A DNA stretch of 64,000 bases from contig OX637399.1 in assembly GCA_951799425.1 (NCBI GenBank), positions 34,445,701 through 34,509,700 of the forward strand, given 5' to 3'. Every line of letters starts with the position of its first letter. Positions within the stretch are counted from its first letter, which is position 1. This DNA comes from Ilex aquifolium. Its lineage: Eukaryota; Streptophyta; Magnoliopsida; Aquifoliales; Aquifoliaceae. Under the pieces are notes generated by a model, which saw nothing but the letters and a program-made list of their open reading frames with translations, searched no databases and was not told the DNA's origin. Shown here one piece after another: positions 11,472 to 59,501 of this stretch. The position numbers and the translations under genes were made by a program.

Positions 11472-13571
11472 CCCTGCAACTCACGAGCGACACATACTCA
11501 CCCGGAATCTCTCTCCTCAAACCCTAATTTAATATGCCAATACAGAATTTGGAAATTAGTTCTCTGATTTTTTTTTGTGCTTTTCAGTTTCCAGTTATGT
11601 TCTAAACTACAATTTTTATTTTTACATTGTTGATGTGATAATTTTGCAGACTTTAGCATCTCTCTTGACCATTTAACCACTGTTAGCTGTATTTTTCTAA
11701 ATTGCCTGAAAATATGATGACTTTGTCCCCATGTGTTTTGATGAAGATGAGTGACTTGCTTGCTTTCAAATTTCTTTTTGAACCGATCCTACATCATATT
11801 TGTGACTAAAGACAAATGATTTTTGAAATCTTAGATTGCCGCTATTTAGTATCAAATTTCTGCACATAACTGATCATGAGATGTGAGGTGGTTTTTTTGC
11901 TTCTAGTACAGCTCTGGGTAATTTTTAAGTTCACATTTTTTTTTTGTGTTACATAGCTTCTTCACGGGTTATTCCTAGATTCATTTGGATACATTTTCTT
12001 CCCTCTAATAAACATGCAGAAGCAGAATTCAGTCATTGTAAAAGAGAATTGAAGTTCATTCGGGTTCATCTGCCATCAACTTCAGTAAGAGCTTGTATTG
12101 TGATTGGGTAATCATTAGATATGTCTATCATCCTTATAGCCTATTAAGTTTGCTTTGTGTTTTTACCTTGCACACTGATGCTTCTGTATTGTTGTCAGCT
12201 TCACTTGGATATAGCATAAGTTTACCTTTTTTTTTGCTTATAATTAGTTCCCATTTCATAGCAATTACAGACAATTGATTTATAATACTTAAAAAATCAT
12301 GCTCGCTCAAAAGTAAGCTTATCTATTGTCTTTACTCCATAAAAACATATGGTTTACTCATTATTTAATCACTAATTGGTTTTAAATGTGTTTGAGTGGT
12401 ATAGGTCATGAAGACGATAATTGTATGATAAGAGCACAAGCATTGGGCATTTTCCTTTGGTCCTTAATCCAGTGGTGGATCCAAGGAGATCAACTGGTTA
12501 GTTGATTTTTTTATTCATTTTACTTTGTAATTGGAAAACCAATTGGTGTAATTTGAAGGTTCCCATTTACTAGGGGCTGGAAAGGTGATCTATAAAGTGC
12601 ATAGTCTGGTTATATATTCATTCTATTTATTTTTCATATTAAACAAAATTAGAGGAAAAATATCTAAGGCATGTGTTTGAGAAATTTAAATATTAAGATT
12701 TCATTTGTTTGCTGAAATAATACGGGGACAGAAGGTGTTTTGGAACGTCGCTATAAAATACTGGGCAACAATTTGAGTACTTTTAGAGTTTGTTATAAAA
12801 CTTCCGAGTCAATTTTTCATGGCTTTCAATGCAAGACAATTCTAACATCTGAATTCATATTCGATGTAAAAGTTTATTATTTGATTTGTCAAGAAAATGA
12901 CAAACTATTTATTTGTCTTTTTTATGTTCAATTAGAATTGCTAATTTGAGTTTATATAAGTCTTGATTTTAATCCACTTAGTGAATCAGATCGATTAATT
13001 AACTTAACATTTGATTGAACAAATAGAGAGAATAGACTCATAAACACCTTGACTTCTATACCTTGGTGGTGCCATAACTTTGAGGTGAACTGAACTGTCA
13101 CATAGGCTCCTTTGTTTATCTGTTGTTGAGATATTAAATTTAATTATTGCCACAAGATTATTTTAATTAGAATTTCAGATGTCAATATTGGTTGGGGTTG
13201 TGAACAAATTTGTGGTGTTATGTTACTTGGGATTATCTTTTTGTTTGACTACTTGGGCATGTTGTGCTAAGCAAGATACATAAGAGTATGAAATGTGGTT
13301 TTCTTTAACTTCTGTATATATTTTTTTTTGGTCAAACTTCTTTCATGTGTTGAATGGGATGGTTTTGAGCATATATTTTATTTTTAATTTAGAAATTTTT
13401 ATAGATATAAATTGTGGATGAATGAATGATTTGTATTGAAAATGAGAATTTATTTGGGTTTGATTTGTGACCCGTGTACTAAACATGTTGATTGGGTTGA
13501 TTGTGAATTGTATCAACCTCGATACAATGTTTATTAAGTGTGTTACACGAGTCATGCTCCGATTTTTGGTA
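11068..13571. other. Unassigned stretch, no gene recognised
   Basis: Contains a (CCACTG)n-like run at 11235-11265, CT and CA microsatellites near 11440-11470, and a telo-box (AAACCCTAA) near 11518. The rest is AT-rich. Frames here are short and of low complexity. It may be the 5'UTR intron of the 16257 gene. Confidence 0.3.
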
Positions 13572-13579
13572 TTATAAGC

Positions 13580-14562
13580 TTATGAAGCACGGATACTCGA
13601 TTTTGACGCACGTATCCGTGTCCGACACGTTGGGGACACGTGTCGGACATGTTAATTAGAGTGTCCAATTTTTTTTTTAATTTTTCAAATTCGGACACGT
13701 AGCGGACACGTTTAAGGGCCTTTTTTGTAATTTTAAAATTAAAACATGATTTTTTTTTTTTAGTTATTAAACGTGGAAGGGTCAAAAAATAAAAAACCCA
13801 AAGCCTTGGAGTTAAAGCATAAATATAGATATTTTTTATTCTCTCTCTGAGAGAACACAGTCGACGAAGAAAAAAAAAAAGAAGAGAAGTAGAGAACAGA
13901 GTCGACGAAGAAAACACCGGCGGCATCTAGGCTTCTCTATCAAGCCAAGAGAGGAGAGCCCAACCACTCCGGCTAGGTTTCTTCTCTCCAGCAAGTCAGG
14001 ATTCGAGATTCCTTATTTTCTTGGGCAATTTTTCAACAACTAGCACATCACAGGTAACCTTCAATCTGAACTACCCATAATATTTTCTTCTTATTTACAC
14101 CATTTTTTCTTCAATAAAATGTGATTCTCATCTCCCTTTAGGGCTTCTCCTGTTAGGGTTTTCAATTAGGGTTTAACAGGTTTTAAACTCTAACAGGAAA
14201 AAGCAAAATTGACATTTTTTTTCATTCGATTTTTCAGGTAAAGCCTTCTATTCTATTGTTCATTCTATTTTTCTAGCTCTGTTTGTTTGTTTGCTATTTT
14301 TTTTTCCCTGTTTTTTGTTGCTGCAACCTGTTGGTTTTGCTGCTGTTTTTTCTGCTGCCTGCTGTTTTTGTTGCTATTGTATGCTACTGTTTTTTCTGTT
14401 GTTGTAATATCTGTTTTTCCTTTTATTTTTCTGGCCTTATTTAGAATTGGATTATATTGGTTCATAAAATATATTTTTGAATATATTTATTCAACGTGTC
14501 CTCGACGTGTTCGTGTCCTACTTTTTTGAAAAATTACGTATTTACGTGTCCGTTTTTCATAG
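13580..14562. mobile_element. Non-autonomous TIR element (CACGGATAC family)
   Basis: Left end TATGAAGCACGGATAC; right end read inward TATGAAAAACGGACAC. An 8-bp duplication TTATAAGC lies at 13572-13579 and 14563-14570. The subterminal regions are rich in GACACGT motifs in opposite orientation. The interior holds a duplicated segment around GTCGACGAAGAAA (13860 and 13900), a leader-like block to about 14050 ending in a donor-like CACAG|GTAACC, and two telo-box motifs near 14155-14175. This looks like captured gene-leader sequence. No transposase. Confidence 0.65.
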
Positions 14563-14570
14563 TTATAAGC

Positions 14571-15917
14571 GAATTGTATTCGTATCAGATCATTTTGAAA
14601 TGATTGACTAGGTAGTTCATGTTAGGGTTGAGAAGTTTTTGTTATGAATCCGAGATAACACTCCACGGATTGATTATCATCCCTACTTAAGAAATTGTAG
14701 GTGTTTAATTTTTTTCGAATTTATTTTCAGTTTTCTAAATGATTTTTTTTTGTTATATAGTACCTTCAGGCATGGGCAATTGCTATTTTTTGCTATATTA
14801 GATGAAGCTTAAAATTAGAGTCACACTCTCACAATGTCATTAGTCGTAGTATCTGTCCACTCACTTTTCCTCTTTCTTTTTCTTCCCCTATCTTTTTCCC
14901 ATTTTTCCTCTTTCTTTCATTTTCATTTATTTATTCTTTTTTTTTCATTTCTCCCCTTCCTTTCTTTGTTTCCCTACCCAATCTTCTCACAAGTCACACC
15001 TCCTAGGTCAGCAAAGAAGAATTGCTAGTGCACCTCTCTCTCGCTTCCTGAAACATTTGCCCCGAGCCTATCTCATGGCTTCCTCTCTACTTCCTCTCTA
15101 CAGATAATATGATTGGTTGTCATGACAAGCAAGCCGTCGATGATTTGATATATGTACGACCGTGGGAGTTCCCACGACAAGCCACTCATCGACGACCTGC
15201 GATTGACTGTCACCAACGATTCTTTAGGTTAGATCTGATTCTTTGATTTATATTTTTGTTGGCTGAAATTGATTGATGGTTTGATGAAGTTGCAATAAAA
15301 TTGGGCTGAAATTATAGTTGATTGACGAAGTTTGATAGAAATTGGATTGAAATCACCCAAGAAACTGAGTATTAATAGGAATTTTTGGTGATTTTGTTCT
15401 ATTTTTCATGATAATCTGATCGGACTGTATTGAAATTTTCAAATCTATCCGATAATCAGATTGGATAGAGTAGATATTAATTGGGTTTGGATTAGTTATA
15501 TATAGGATAATCCGATTCATATCTGATCCGTTAAAAGTATTAATTACAAGTGATGGCATGTGACCAATATGTTGGTGGATAAAGAATCTTTGTCATGGAT
15601 GGTCAACAAGTGCCTGTCTTTGATGAAGCGTGTGTCTCGTTTCACCTCTATGCCTACTCAATGAAATTGGTTCTCTAATCACGAAAGTAAATAATGTTCA
15701 TGATTTTAATGTCGGAGTGTACTAGGCTTTGACTCAACTTGGTAGAACATTCTCAGTGTTTCAAAGGTTTATATATCCATATGGAGAACATTTTGCTTCC
15801 AAAATTACGTTTGTATAGATTGTATTTCACTACAATAATCTCGTGATATTTATTTTCCTTTTTAGCTTTGATTTGCATTATTTGGTTTGAGCAGTTGCTT
15901 TGCTGTGTAGGTTTTTC
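14571..15917. other. Unassigned stretch with leader-like and decayed repeat segments
   Basis: A T/C-rich run at 14830-15000 and a leader-like segment to 15228 with a possible donor (TTTAG|GTTAGA) precede a decayed TIR-type segment at about 15410-15545, rich in GATCCGAT/ATCGGAT-like motifs. I recognise no coding exon. Confidence 0.3.
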
Positions 15918-16184
15918 AGGCAAAATACAGTAAATGTCCATCAAGTTTTCGCTTTGTGCCTACTTTTGTTACTTTAGTTCCTCGAGCTTCCAATTTGTCA
16001 CTTTTGTTCAATCTGAAACAGCGGATTAAATAACTAACTGAAGTGAACACGTTCATCATTCATACGTGACCACACGTCAGTGGCATTGTTTGGAAGCTTG
16101 AGGGACTAAAACATCAAAATTGAAAGACTAAGGACCAGATTGTCACAAAGCGCATCTTTTAGGGCCTATCAATGTATTTTACCC
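15918..16184. mobile_element. Short MULE-like miniature element
   Basis: The left end includes GGCAAAATACAGTAAATGTC with GCTTTGTG further in. The right end read inward includes GGTAAAATACATTGATAGG with GCTTTGTG at a similar depth. Further inside, TTTAGTTCCTCGAGCTTCCA and the complement of TTGGAAGCTTGAGGGACTAA pair up. Candidate flanking duplications (AGGTTTTTC and TGTTTTTTC) match in 7 of 9 positions. It ends about 70 bases before the start codon of the next gene, inside its probable 5'UTR intron. Confidence 0.6.
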
Positions 16185-16256
16185 TATGTTTTTTCGTAAG
16201 GGAATTGATCTTTCTCCCTGACCTCGTGATTGCAGTGAGCGGATCTTAAATACAAA

Positions 16257-17551
16257 ATGCCACATAGGACTCGGCCTATGGCAGCACTTTTGGTGTTTAC
16301 TGGACTCAATGTTGTTCTGGTGCAAACTATAACTCCAGTCTATGATTTCGTCTGCTTCCTTCCATACTGGGAACGAAGAGTATGTTTCTTATCTTTGTTA
16401 AATACAGATTTTTCCCCGTTCGGTAACTGTCATTTATTAGTACCTTGTTCTTTTTTTTCCTTTTATTTGGATAAGTAGCCATATTCTTTTCTACTGGAAT
16501 ACACATTGTATGATGTGTTTATGTAATTGTAAACCATTCTATTTTTCACCTCACTTCCCCCAATGGTAAGTTTTGGCATTTTGTTGAGACATTTAGGCTT
16601 CTTGAAGGATGATTTGCCTATAGGATAGGCATTGCACGGTCATTGTAATTTCCTTCCTTTGTTATGGGAGCATTCTAATCTTATAGCACTGTATATAAAC
16701 CTGGAAACCAACACAACCTTGCATTTCTTTTTTGTTAAATTATTTTTTTGACTTTTTGAAGAACCATTCTATGTTTGTGAGCCCTCTAATACCCCCTCCA
16801 GCACGCCCTCCCCCTTGACCTCATATACAAAGCTGAGGCATTTTTCAGCTAGATGTTCTAAGTTGTACCTTTTTCCCCTAGTTCCTTTGGTTCAACTCCC
16901 AATATATCTGTATTTGTTCTATTGAGAATCACTTTGTGGGATAGCAAAGAAGAAACTTATGATGTTCTTGAAAACTTGTAATAGTTATTTGATCAAGCCT
17001 AAGCTGTACTAGTGGCTTCCAGCTCTAACTAAGATTATTTTGGGGTAAACCAAGACCAGTCCACATTCCACAACGCAACATTGTTTCTTATTGTAAAATA
17101 CCCTAAGAATACATTGAGGAAATAATGAGTTGGTTTCTTGGGCAGCCCAACCCAAACCTTATCAGTTTGTGATTGGGTTGAACAGGGAGAGCTGATTTTG
17201 GCAAATATCGAACTTTAAGTTGTTTGTTTTGGATCAATTTTGGAGAACATGATGGTTAGTTTTTTTCTGTAGTAAGTTGCAAAGCCCAATGCACCCTTAC
17301 CCCACATTTTCATCATGTCCACTGTCTCCCCTCCCGGAAATCACTCCACCTCCACCGGAATCTGTATTTTGGATAGGAAAGCAATATTGAGTAAATATTA
17401 CCCAGCATGAAACGGTGCACCTATTTTCTGTTGTTTGTTGATGTCCCTTATTTTCAGTGTCATAAATTTGCTGAAATTGGGTATGTCTCAGAGAGAACGA
17501 AGGCGTCAGGATCGTGAAGCTGCTTTAGCTAAAGGTTCTGGAGCGACATAA
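16257..17551 (+). CDS. 60-residue single-span membrane protein, function unknown
   Basis: Two coding exons, 16257-16379 and 17492-17551, meet in phase 0 at a GT-AG intron (donor AGA|GTATGT, acceptor TCTCAG). The product is 60 residues. A short basic N-terminus (MPHRTRP) is followed by a hydrophobic segment at about residues 8-37 (MAALLVFTGLNVVLV then TITPVYDFVCFLPYW) and a strongly basic tail, WERRRERRRQDREAALA. Coding potential is supported because the second exon continues in frame into a basic tail typical of tail-anchored or single-span mini-proteins, and because I recall closely similar short proteins in other plants annotated only as hypothetical or transmembrane. I cannot name the family. 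An acceptor TTGCAG just upstream (16234) implies a non-coding first exon. Location is probably an organelle or endomembrane; this is inference from the hydrophobic span and positive charge. Confidence 0.75.
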
Positions 17552-17952
17552 ACTGGATCACGGATCAGAATGAATTGGGAACAGGTTTTTCAACAAGCAT
17601 CTCTTTAGTTTTTGGGAAGATGCAGTTTCACCCTTAATTTGGCAAAAGAAACGGAGCACTTGCAAAAGGATTCAAGAGAAATGGAAGCAGAGTATAAGTC
17701 TTTGCATTTGTGTCTCTTTCAACTATAGATCATACATTGTCATTTTGGGAAATGTGATAGCAAAGATGTGTCTCGAATGTAATGTTTTCTCGTCAAAAAC
17801 TGCAATATCAGGTTATTGTATGATGTTGCTGTCTTTTTGTGGGTCGCATATGGAGTAGCAGCAGTAAACCAAAGTGGGTTTGCCCTTGAGGTTGGCATCG
17901 AGTATCACCAACTGCATAGTGGTTTCATTCATCTAGCGTCAACTTTGTATCA
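17552..17952 (+). other. Probable 3'UTR and spacer of the small membrane protein gene
   Basis: Unique-looking sequence with transcript-like composition and no reading frame. I see no clear poly(A) signal that would fix its end. Confidence 0.35.
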
Positions 17953-19111
17953 GTGTTTTAGAAACAGGTCTGGCTCGACGGGTTGACCGGAGAACCCGAT
18001 GAACTGGACCTTAAACCGGGCCAGTTCATCAATTAGATCGTTCAAGTGTCAGGCTCGTTTAAAAACCATTGAATCGGACGGTTTTGGTAAAACCGGGTGG
18101 GTTGAGTAAATCTATAAAAATCCAACCTTTTTTTGGGCATTTTTGCCCTAATCTCATATCCAATTTCTCTGTTTTCTCTCGCCGTCTGATGCTCAATGGT
18201 CTGAGTTGCCTGACCATTTTCATCAAATTGTTAATCTCCGATTACAATCTCCAGCGAAGGCATCTCAATCTTTTTATATATTTTCTCAGACATTCTCATC
18301 TCTCTCTCTCTTTGTAGCAGTAACCATATTGGATTATAGTCTATTAATTCAAACCGCCATCTATGGATGACTTCTCTCATCCTCTCACATTCATAACAAT
18401 AGATCTCACCGTCTCATAGTGGCAGCAAGGTTGTAGCATCTTAACAAGTAATCTTCCTCATCTCTAAGAATTTTTTTTTTCCATTTGGGCCTATCACCTA
18501 TGCATCTTAACAGGTAATCTTTCAGTGATTTTCATCTACAGACTTAGGTCTTGATTTTCTGTATGGGTTTTCATTTGTAAGATTGGATCTAAAATTTTAG
18601 TAAGTGCAAATCTATTTCAAATCAAGATTGGATTTAACTTTGCATTTGAAAGATTTAAGGTTGTATTTCTTTATGTGCTTTGTATCTGTAAGTTTGTATT
18701 TTAAGGCTTTAATTCTCTATGAATTTGTATTTGTAAAGATTGTATTTGTTACTTTGCCTTTGTGCATGATTTTTTTCATGGACATTGCTTACTGCCGTTT
18801 GAATTTGAAGAGTGCAAAACTCGTGAAGTAGTTTTGAATTGATGCATAATTAGTGTCTTGAATTTGTAAATTTTCATGATAATAGGATGAATTGGATATA
18901 TGTTTGATAATTTTTATATTTTTGTTTGATCTAATATACATTAAATATGTTAGTTTTACTATTATTATAATTTTTAACATATATTTTATTATTAATAATT
19001 TTTTAAATTTTTTCTTATTATATGACCGGTTCGACCAATGACCCGAACCAGTGACCCACTGATCCGGCCCTTTTATCGGGTTGATATTCAAACTGGGTTT
19101 TAAAATTATGT
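17953..19111. mobile_element. Non-autonomous TIR element (ACCGGTTCGACC family)
   Basis: The left end (GTTTTAGAAAC, then GGCTCGACGGGTTGACCGG) and the right end (ACCGGTTCGACCAATGACCC, then GGGTTTTAAAATTATG) are diverged inverted repeats of a GGTTTTAAAACC / CCGGTTCGACC type common in plants. Candidate 9-bp duplications TTTGTATCA (17944-17952) and GTTGTATGA (19112-19120) match in 7 of 9 positions. The interior (18110-18480) is leader-like: a CT-rich stretch, a CTCTCTCTCTCTT run and donor-like AACAGGTAATC. The rest is AT-rich. No transposase. Confidence 0.55.
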
Positions 19112-20453
19112 GTTGTATGACAAAAAAAAAAGTATATGTATTGTAGAGAAACATATAAATCTGTTAGTTTATAGCTGTGCCAGTGGCAGTGGCACTGCCC
19201 AGTCATCATCCTTGAGATTTTTTTGGGAGAAAGAAAGTGACAGAGAGCAAAGTGAACAAGAAGAAAGATTTGTGCCATTGGGTGTCGCAGGGAGCCAAGG
19301 AACAAACTCAAGGTTCAGATACGACTTGGTGCAACTATTGTTGACTTCGAGTAGTCGACCACAGCCAAGGAAAAAAATGAATATGTTGCGATCATATCCT
19401 CTTGCTTTATAAAGAGAGAGATGGAGTAGAGAAAGGAAGAAGACAAAGATGATAAAACATCATGAAACAAGCTCTTGTGTAGGGACTTGCGCTAAGCCAC
19501 CATTTTGTGTACGCACTGCATTGTCCCTTCACATTTTTTGTGAGTAACCGTTGGTGTCTGTTGTTCTCGTTGAACTTTGTGTTGCAAACCTGTTTGTCTA
19601 GACATTGAGTGGCAAACTTGTTTGCCTAGGGCTTAATGCGTCCCCGGTTTAGAAGGTTGTCTCACCCGAGGCAAGAGAAGCAGAAGAGACAGAAAGAGAG
19701 ATGAATAAAAGATGAAATGTAGATGTGATTACTTTTGTCATTAATAAAAGTACATTGTTACCAATTTGGACTTAAAGGACCAATTTTTTTTTTTTAAAGG
19801 CCATAGAAAAAGTATGTTTGGATTTAATGAGTTAAAAAGCTCCAGTCTTTGTCCTTTGACCAATTTTTAATACATATTTTTGGAAATTTTTATATTGTAT
19901 GGGAAGTTATTTTTTTGATAATCAAGTTACACTTTTTAAAAATGAACTTACAATTATTTGAAGGTTATTCATGTTCGATTATGAAATGTTATGATTGATC
20001 ATAAATAACTTTTATCTTTTCAATTGTAACGCACGTTCCAAAAAATTATAATCTTCGATAAAATCTCTTCCATTACCATAATCTTCCAATAAAATAAACA
20101 AATCATATTGGTGTACAAGCTTTAATATGATAATTAATCATACTCTACTTGAGGTAATCAATTCATTGGAAAATCTCTGTTTCTACACCTATCAATTCTT
20201 GACACAAAAGTTCGACAAATTGATAAATAATTAACAGAGTTGGGTTTAATCTTTTACAAATTCATATAATAATAAGGGTGGGTTTGTTAGAATAAATAAA
20301 TCACTATAAACAGGCACGACACACCGACATTAGGCCAACACAAATGATTTCAATGATTATAAATAAGCTTAGTATAACTGTATAAATTTTGATATGACAC
20401 AACTTACACATAATACAAAGTTCCATCGATTCTTGCCCTGTCTATATCACAAG
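19112..20453. other. Intergenic spacer, no gene recognised
   Basis: AT-rich. At 19175-19320 there is a GA-rich, slightly more complex stretch with (GTGGCA)n-like character, but no frame I can support. Confidence 0.3.
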
Positions 20454-20807
20454 TAGGGCTTGTCAATGGATTGGATTTTGATTCGAATCTGATTTCTTAT
20501 ATTTCACAGATATAATTTGGATATACCTATATCCGATCTGAATTATTTATATATTTTAATATAAAATATTAAATAAATTTAGTGATTATTTTTAAAAAAT
20601 TAGTTAAAATTTAGGTATAATTTATTAAAATTTAGTTAAATAAGTTATTCGGATCAGATCGGATTTTAGATTAGATTTTGAATTATTAACGGATTTAGAT
20701 ACAGATGACGAAAATAATCTGTCAAATTATCGGGTTTGGATCGGTCCTTTGAATTCGAATTCGGAAAAATAAAAATCCGATTTAAACTCAATCCGTCGAC
20801 ACGTCTA
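20454..20807. mobile_element. Decayed hAT-like miniature element
   Basis: Starts TAGGGCTTGTCAATGGATTG and, read inward from the right, TAGACGTGTCGACGGATTGA. The interior is full of paired GGATTTTGATT/AATCCGATT-type motifs and AT-rich DNA. I could not find a convincing 8-bp target duplication, so the exact ends and class are tentative. Confidence 0.5.
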
Positions 20808-20826
20808 AGAAAGGAATTTCATAACT

Positions 20827-20896
20827 TGGGCCCGTTAGCAGAAAGCGGCCCAAAATTGGTTCGTGCTTCTTGGGCAATAGGCAAAAACTAGGGTTT
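20827..20896 (+). promoter_or_regulatory. GYRB proximal promoter: two site II motifs and a telo-box
   Basis: TGGGCC occurs at 20827-20832 and its complement GGCCCA at 20847-20852. TAGGGTTT (complement AAACCCTA, a telo-box) is at 20889-20896, about 165 bases before the first ATG. In plants, paired site II (TCP-bound) and telo-box elements mark promoters of ribosomal, replication and organelle-biogenesis genes active in dividing cells. Their role here is inferred. Confidence 0.55.
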
Positions 20897-21059
20897 AACG
20901 GTCCACAATACAATTCAGAGGGAAACCCATCAATAAAATAAAATAAAAATAAACAAAAAGCTACGACAGACACACACACACACAGACACCCACACAGCGA
21001 CGGACAGACTCCCCACAGATTTTCTTGGCCGAGAAAAGGCGAGAAAATTTTCACTGAAT

Positions 21060-57458
<36,399 letters not shown>

Positions 57459-58462
57459 ACTGATTATGAGATGCAGGAGCAAATTCTTTGAACTGTATAC
57501 AATACAAGGTTTCAATAGATTCTTTTGAAGCAGAGGCTCTATGGGTGCATCTTGTTCATTCTTCCATGATCCAATGCTTACTACTATCTACCAGGGCATT
57601 CAGCAACTCTATTCATTCTTACACATGGATCGTAGAGGTCGAGGTGTCTGTTACAAGAGTTACAATGGTGATTTCCACATGCTTGTGGTATAACTGTCCA
57701 TCCTCTCCCTGACCACGACCAGCAACGGTCTTGTCCACCCCTTTTCCCCCTTCGCGTTGTCCTAAAAATGCAACTGTTTTTGGTTAAGTTAATGCGGTGC
57801 CAAAAATGTCTAGGTTATGTTGGATTCTCCTACTGCAAATAGCTTATTACCATTTAGTCAGCAAGAGATTAATGTCAATGTTAGGTGGGACTCTTTTTTA
57901 AACAAACTATCTGCATTCTCATCTAATAGTTCAAGAAAAGATGTATTTGCATCTTTTATCTGTTGTAGTATGTATCCTTGGTTGTTCCTCCTCTCTTTTC
58001 TTCTATCTTGGCCATGCTACCGAAGACTTTGAGACGCCGTACTAAATATTAGTGCATTTTGATTTGTTTTCCATTATTGAGAAGTATTGTGCATGTATAA
58101 GCAAATTATTGCTAGTAAAAAATGTACAGGTAGTGTGTACAAGTTAAAAACATTGCATGCAAAATTTTAAAAAAATAAATAAAAATTTATAGGTTACATA
58201 CAAAATTTGCCCATACTGTCTTTTGTATGTAGGTTTTGTAGATGAAATGAGTATTGGAATTGTGGTAACTATGAAACAAAACAACAATGAATAGATAGAC
58301 AATAAGAGGAAAAATATAATAAAAGAAAACAAGATCACAAATGAGGAACTACATATAATTGCAACATTAGTAGTAGGGGAGAAGGATTCTAAAAATTTAT
58401 ATAGTTCAAGATAGTGGAAAATATGATAATGCATATATCAGAATTCTGTTACAGAAATTTAT
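57459..58462. other. GYRB 3'UTR and spacer
   Basis: Transcript-like composition continues for several hundred bases after the TAA. No frame I can support; AT-rich beyond about 58050. Confidence 0.35.
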
Positions 58463-58680
58463 GGCTGATTAAGTGAGTTGGGTTTGGCTCGGATAGGGTT
58501 GGATCTCAACTCATGTTTTAAACGAGTCGAGTTTGAATAATTTTTTAAATTCATTTATATATAAAATAGTCGATTGGACTCGGTTTATTTTCTAAATTAG
58601 CCGAACTTGAATAATTTTTTAAGCTTGTTTAAAAAAACGAGCTCGCAAAGCTTATCAACTCTAAACAGAACGATTGGGAC
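58463..58680. mobile_element. Decayed relative of the hAT miniature at 10469
   Basis: GGTTTGGCTCGGATAGG, TTTTAAACGAGTCGAGTTTG, GACTCGGTTTATTTT and AACGAGCTCGCAAAGCTT follow the same motif set and order as the interior of 10469-10830. Clear termini are missing. Confidence 0.5.
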
Positions 58681-59501
58681 ATTGGTCATGTTTTTATTTT
58701 TTTCTGTATTGTATCAGATAAATTAGAACTCTTCAATTCAAATCTTGTAGAACACCATCACTCACATTGTTATAAATTGGGCAAAGAAATCAATGATTAT
58801 TTAAAATAATTATATATTATATAGTGTACCTATTCTGATTCTACTTTTACAAAACACCTCCAACCGCATGGCATGTTTTGTCGGGCCAAAACAGAAGATA
58901 CACAATGTTAGATTTGTGGCCTAGAATACCACATTTAAATAGAACATAAAAATATGAATCACCACCAGATTGAATACCGTCGTATTTAAATCTAAATTCA
59001 TGAAAATTATAATAACATATTTGAATTCAAATCATTGGACAAAAAATCAATCTTTATCTGATTAATCAGATTCGGATTCGAATCAAAATTATAAGCCCCA
59101 CCCACAATCTGACCAAGAAAACCTCTTTTTTCGATTCCGATCTCGGCCCTAAATAAGATATTGATCGTTCAGCGGCCATCAAACGGCCGATCCGTTGCCT
59201 TTTGATTCAGAGCCTACATGATTACACTGTACGAATGATGTCACTCTTTTTTTTAACAGATTACTCAAGAAAATAGCAAGACCAACATGAATTATCTTAA
59301 AGACTTGTTGAGCAAAAGCATGAAATTTTAAGAGTCCAATAGCAGTAGAAACATCAAGAACATGAACACTGAAATGGTTTTACCTACAATCAACTGATAC
59401 TAGTTGTGTACAGATAAATAGGAACCCAAACAAAACAACAGTAACCTTGGCGGATGAGCATCTCTGCACCCAGATCATCTCAAAAGGACCCATTAAAAAC
59501 C
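58681..59501. other. Spacer and PPR gene 3'UTR
   Basis: AT-rich until about 59080. Then a short moderately GC segment (59090-59220) contains CGGCCATCAAACGGCCG, a near-palindrome. No gene recognised. The last 200-300 bases probably form the 3'UTR of the minus-strand PPR gene. Confidence 0.35.

Noticed and set aside
10929-11567. 212-residue Ser/Thr/Pro-rich open frame
   Set aside because: It begins at a TTG, not an ATG, and consists of CT-rich leader-like sequence and (CCACTG)n and CA microsatellites. A good splice donor interrupts it.
12412-12500. Possible small exon encoding hydrophobic text near 12460
   Set aside because: It matches nothing I recognise, has no consistent partner exon, and lies in AT-rich non-coding sequence.
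57488-57712. 74-residue open frame after the GYRB stop
   Set aside because: It lies in the GYRB 3'UTR region, with no family resemblance or independent gene signals.
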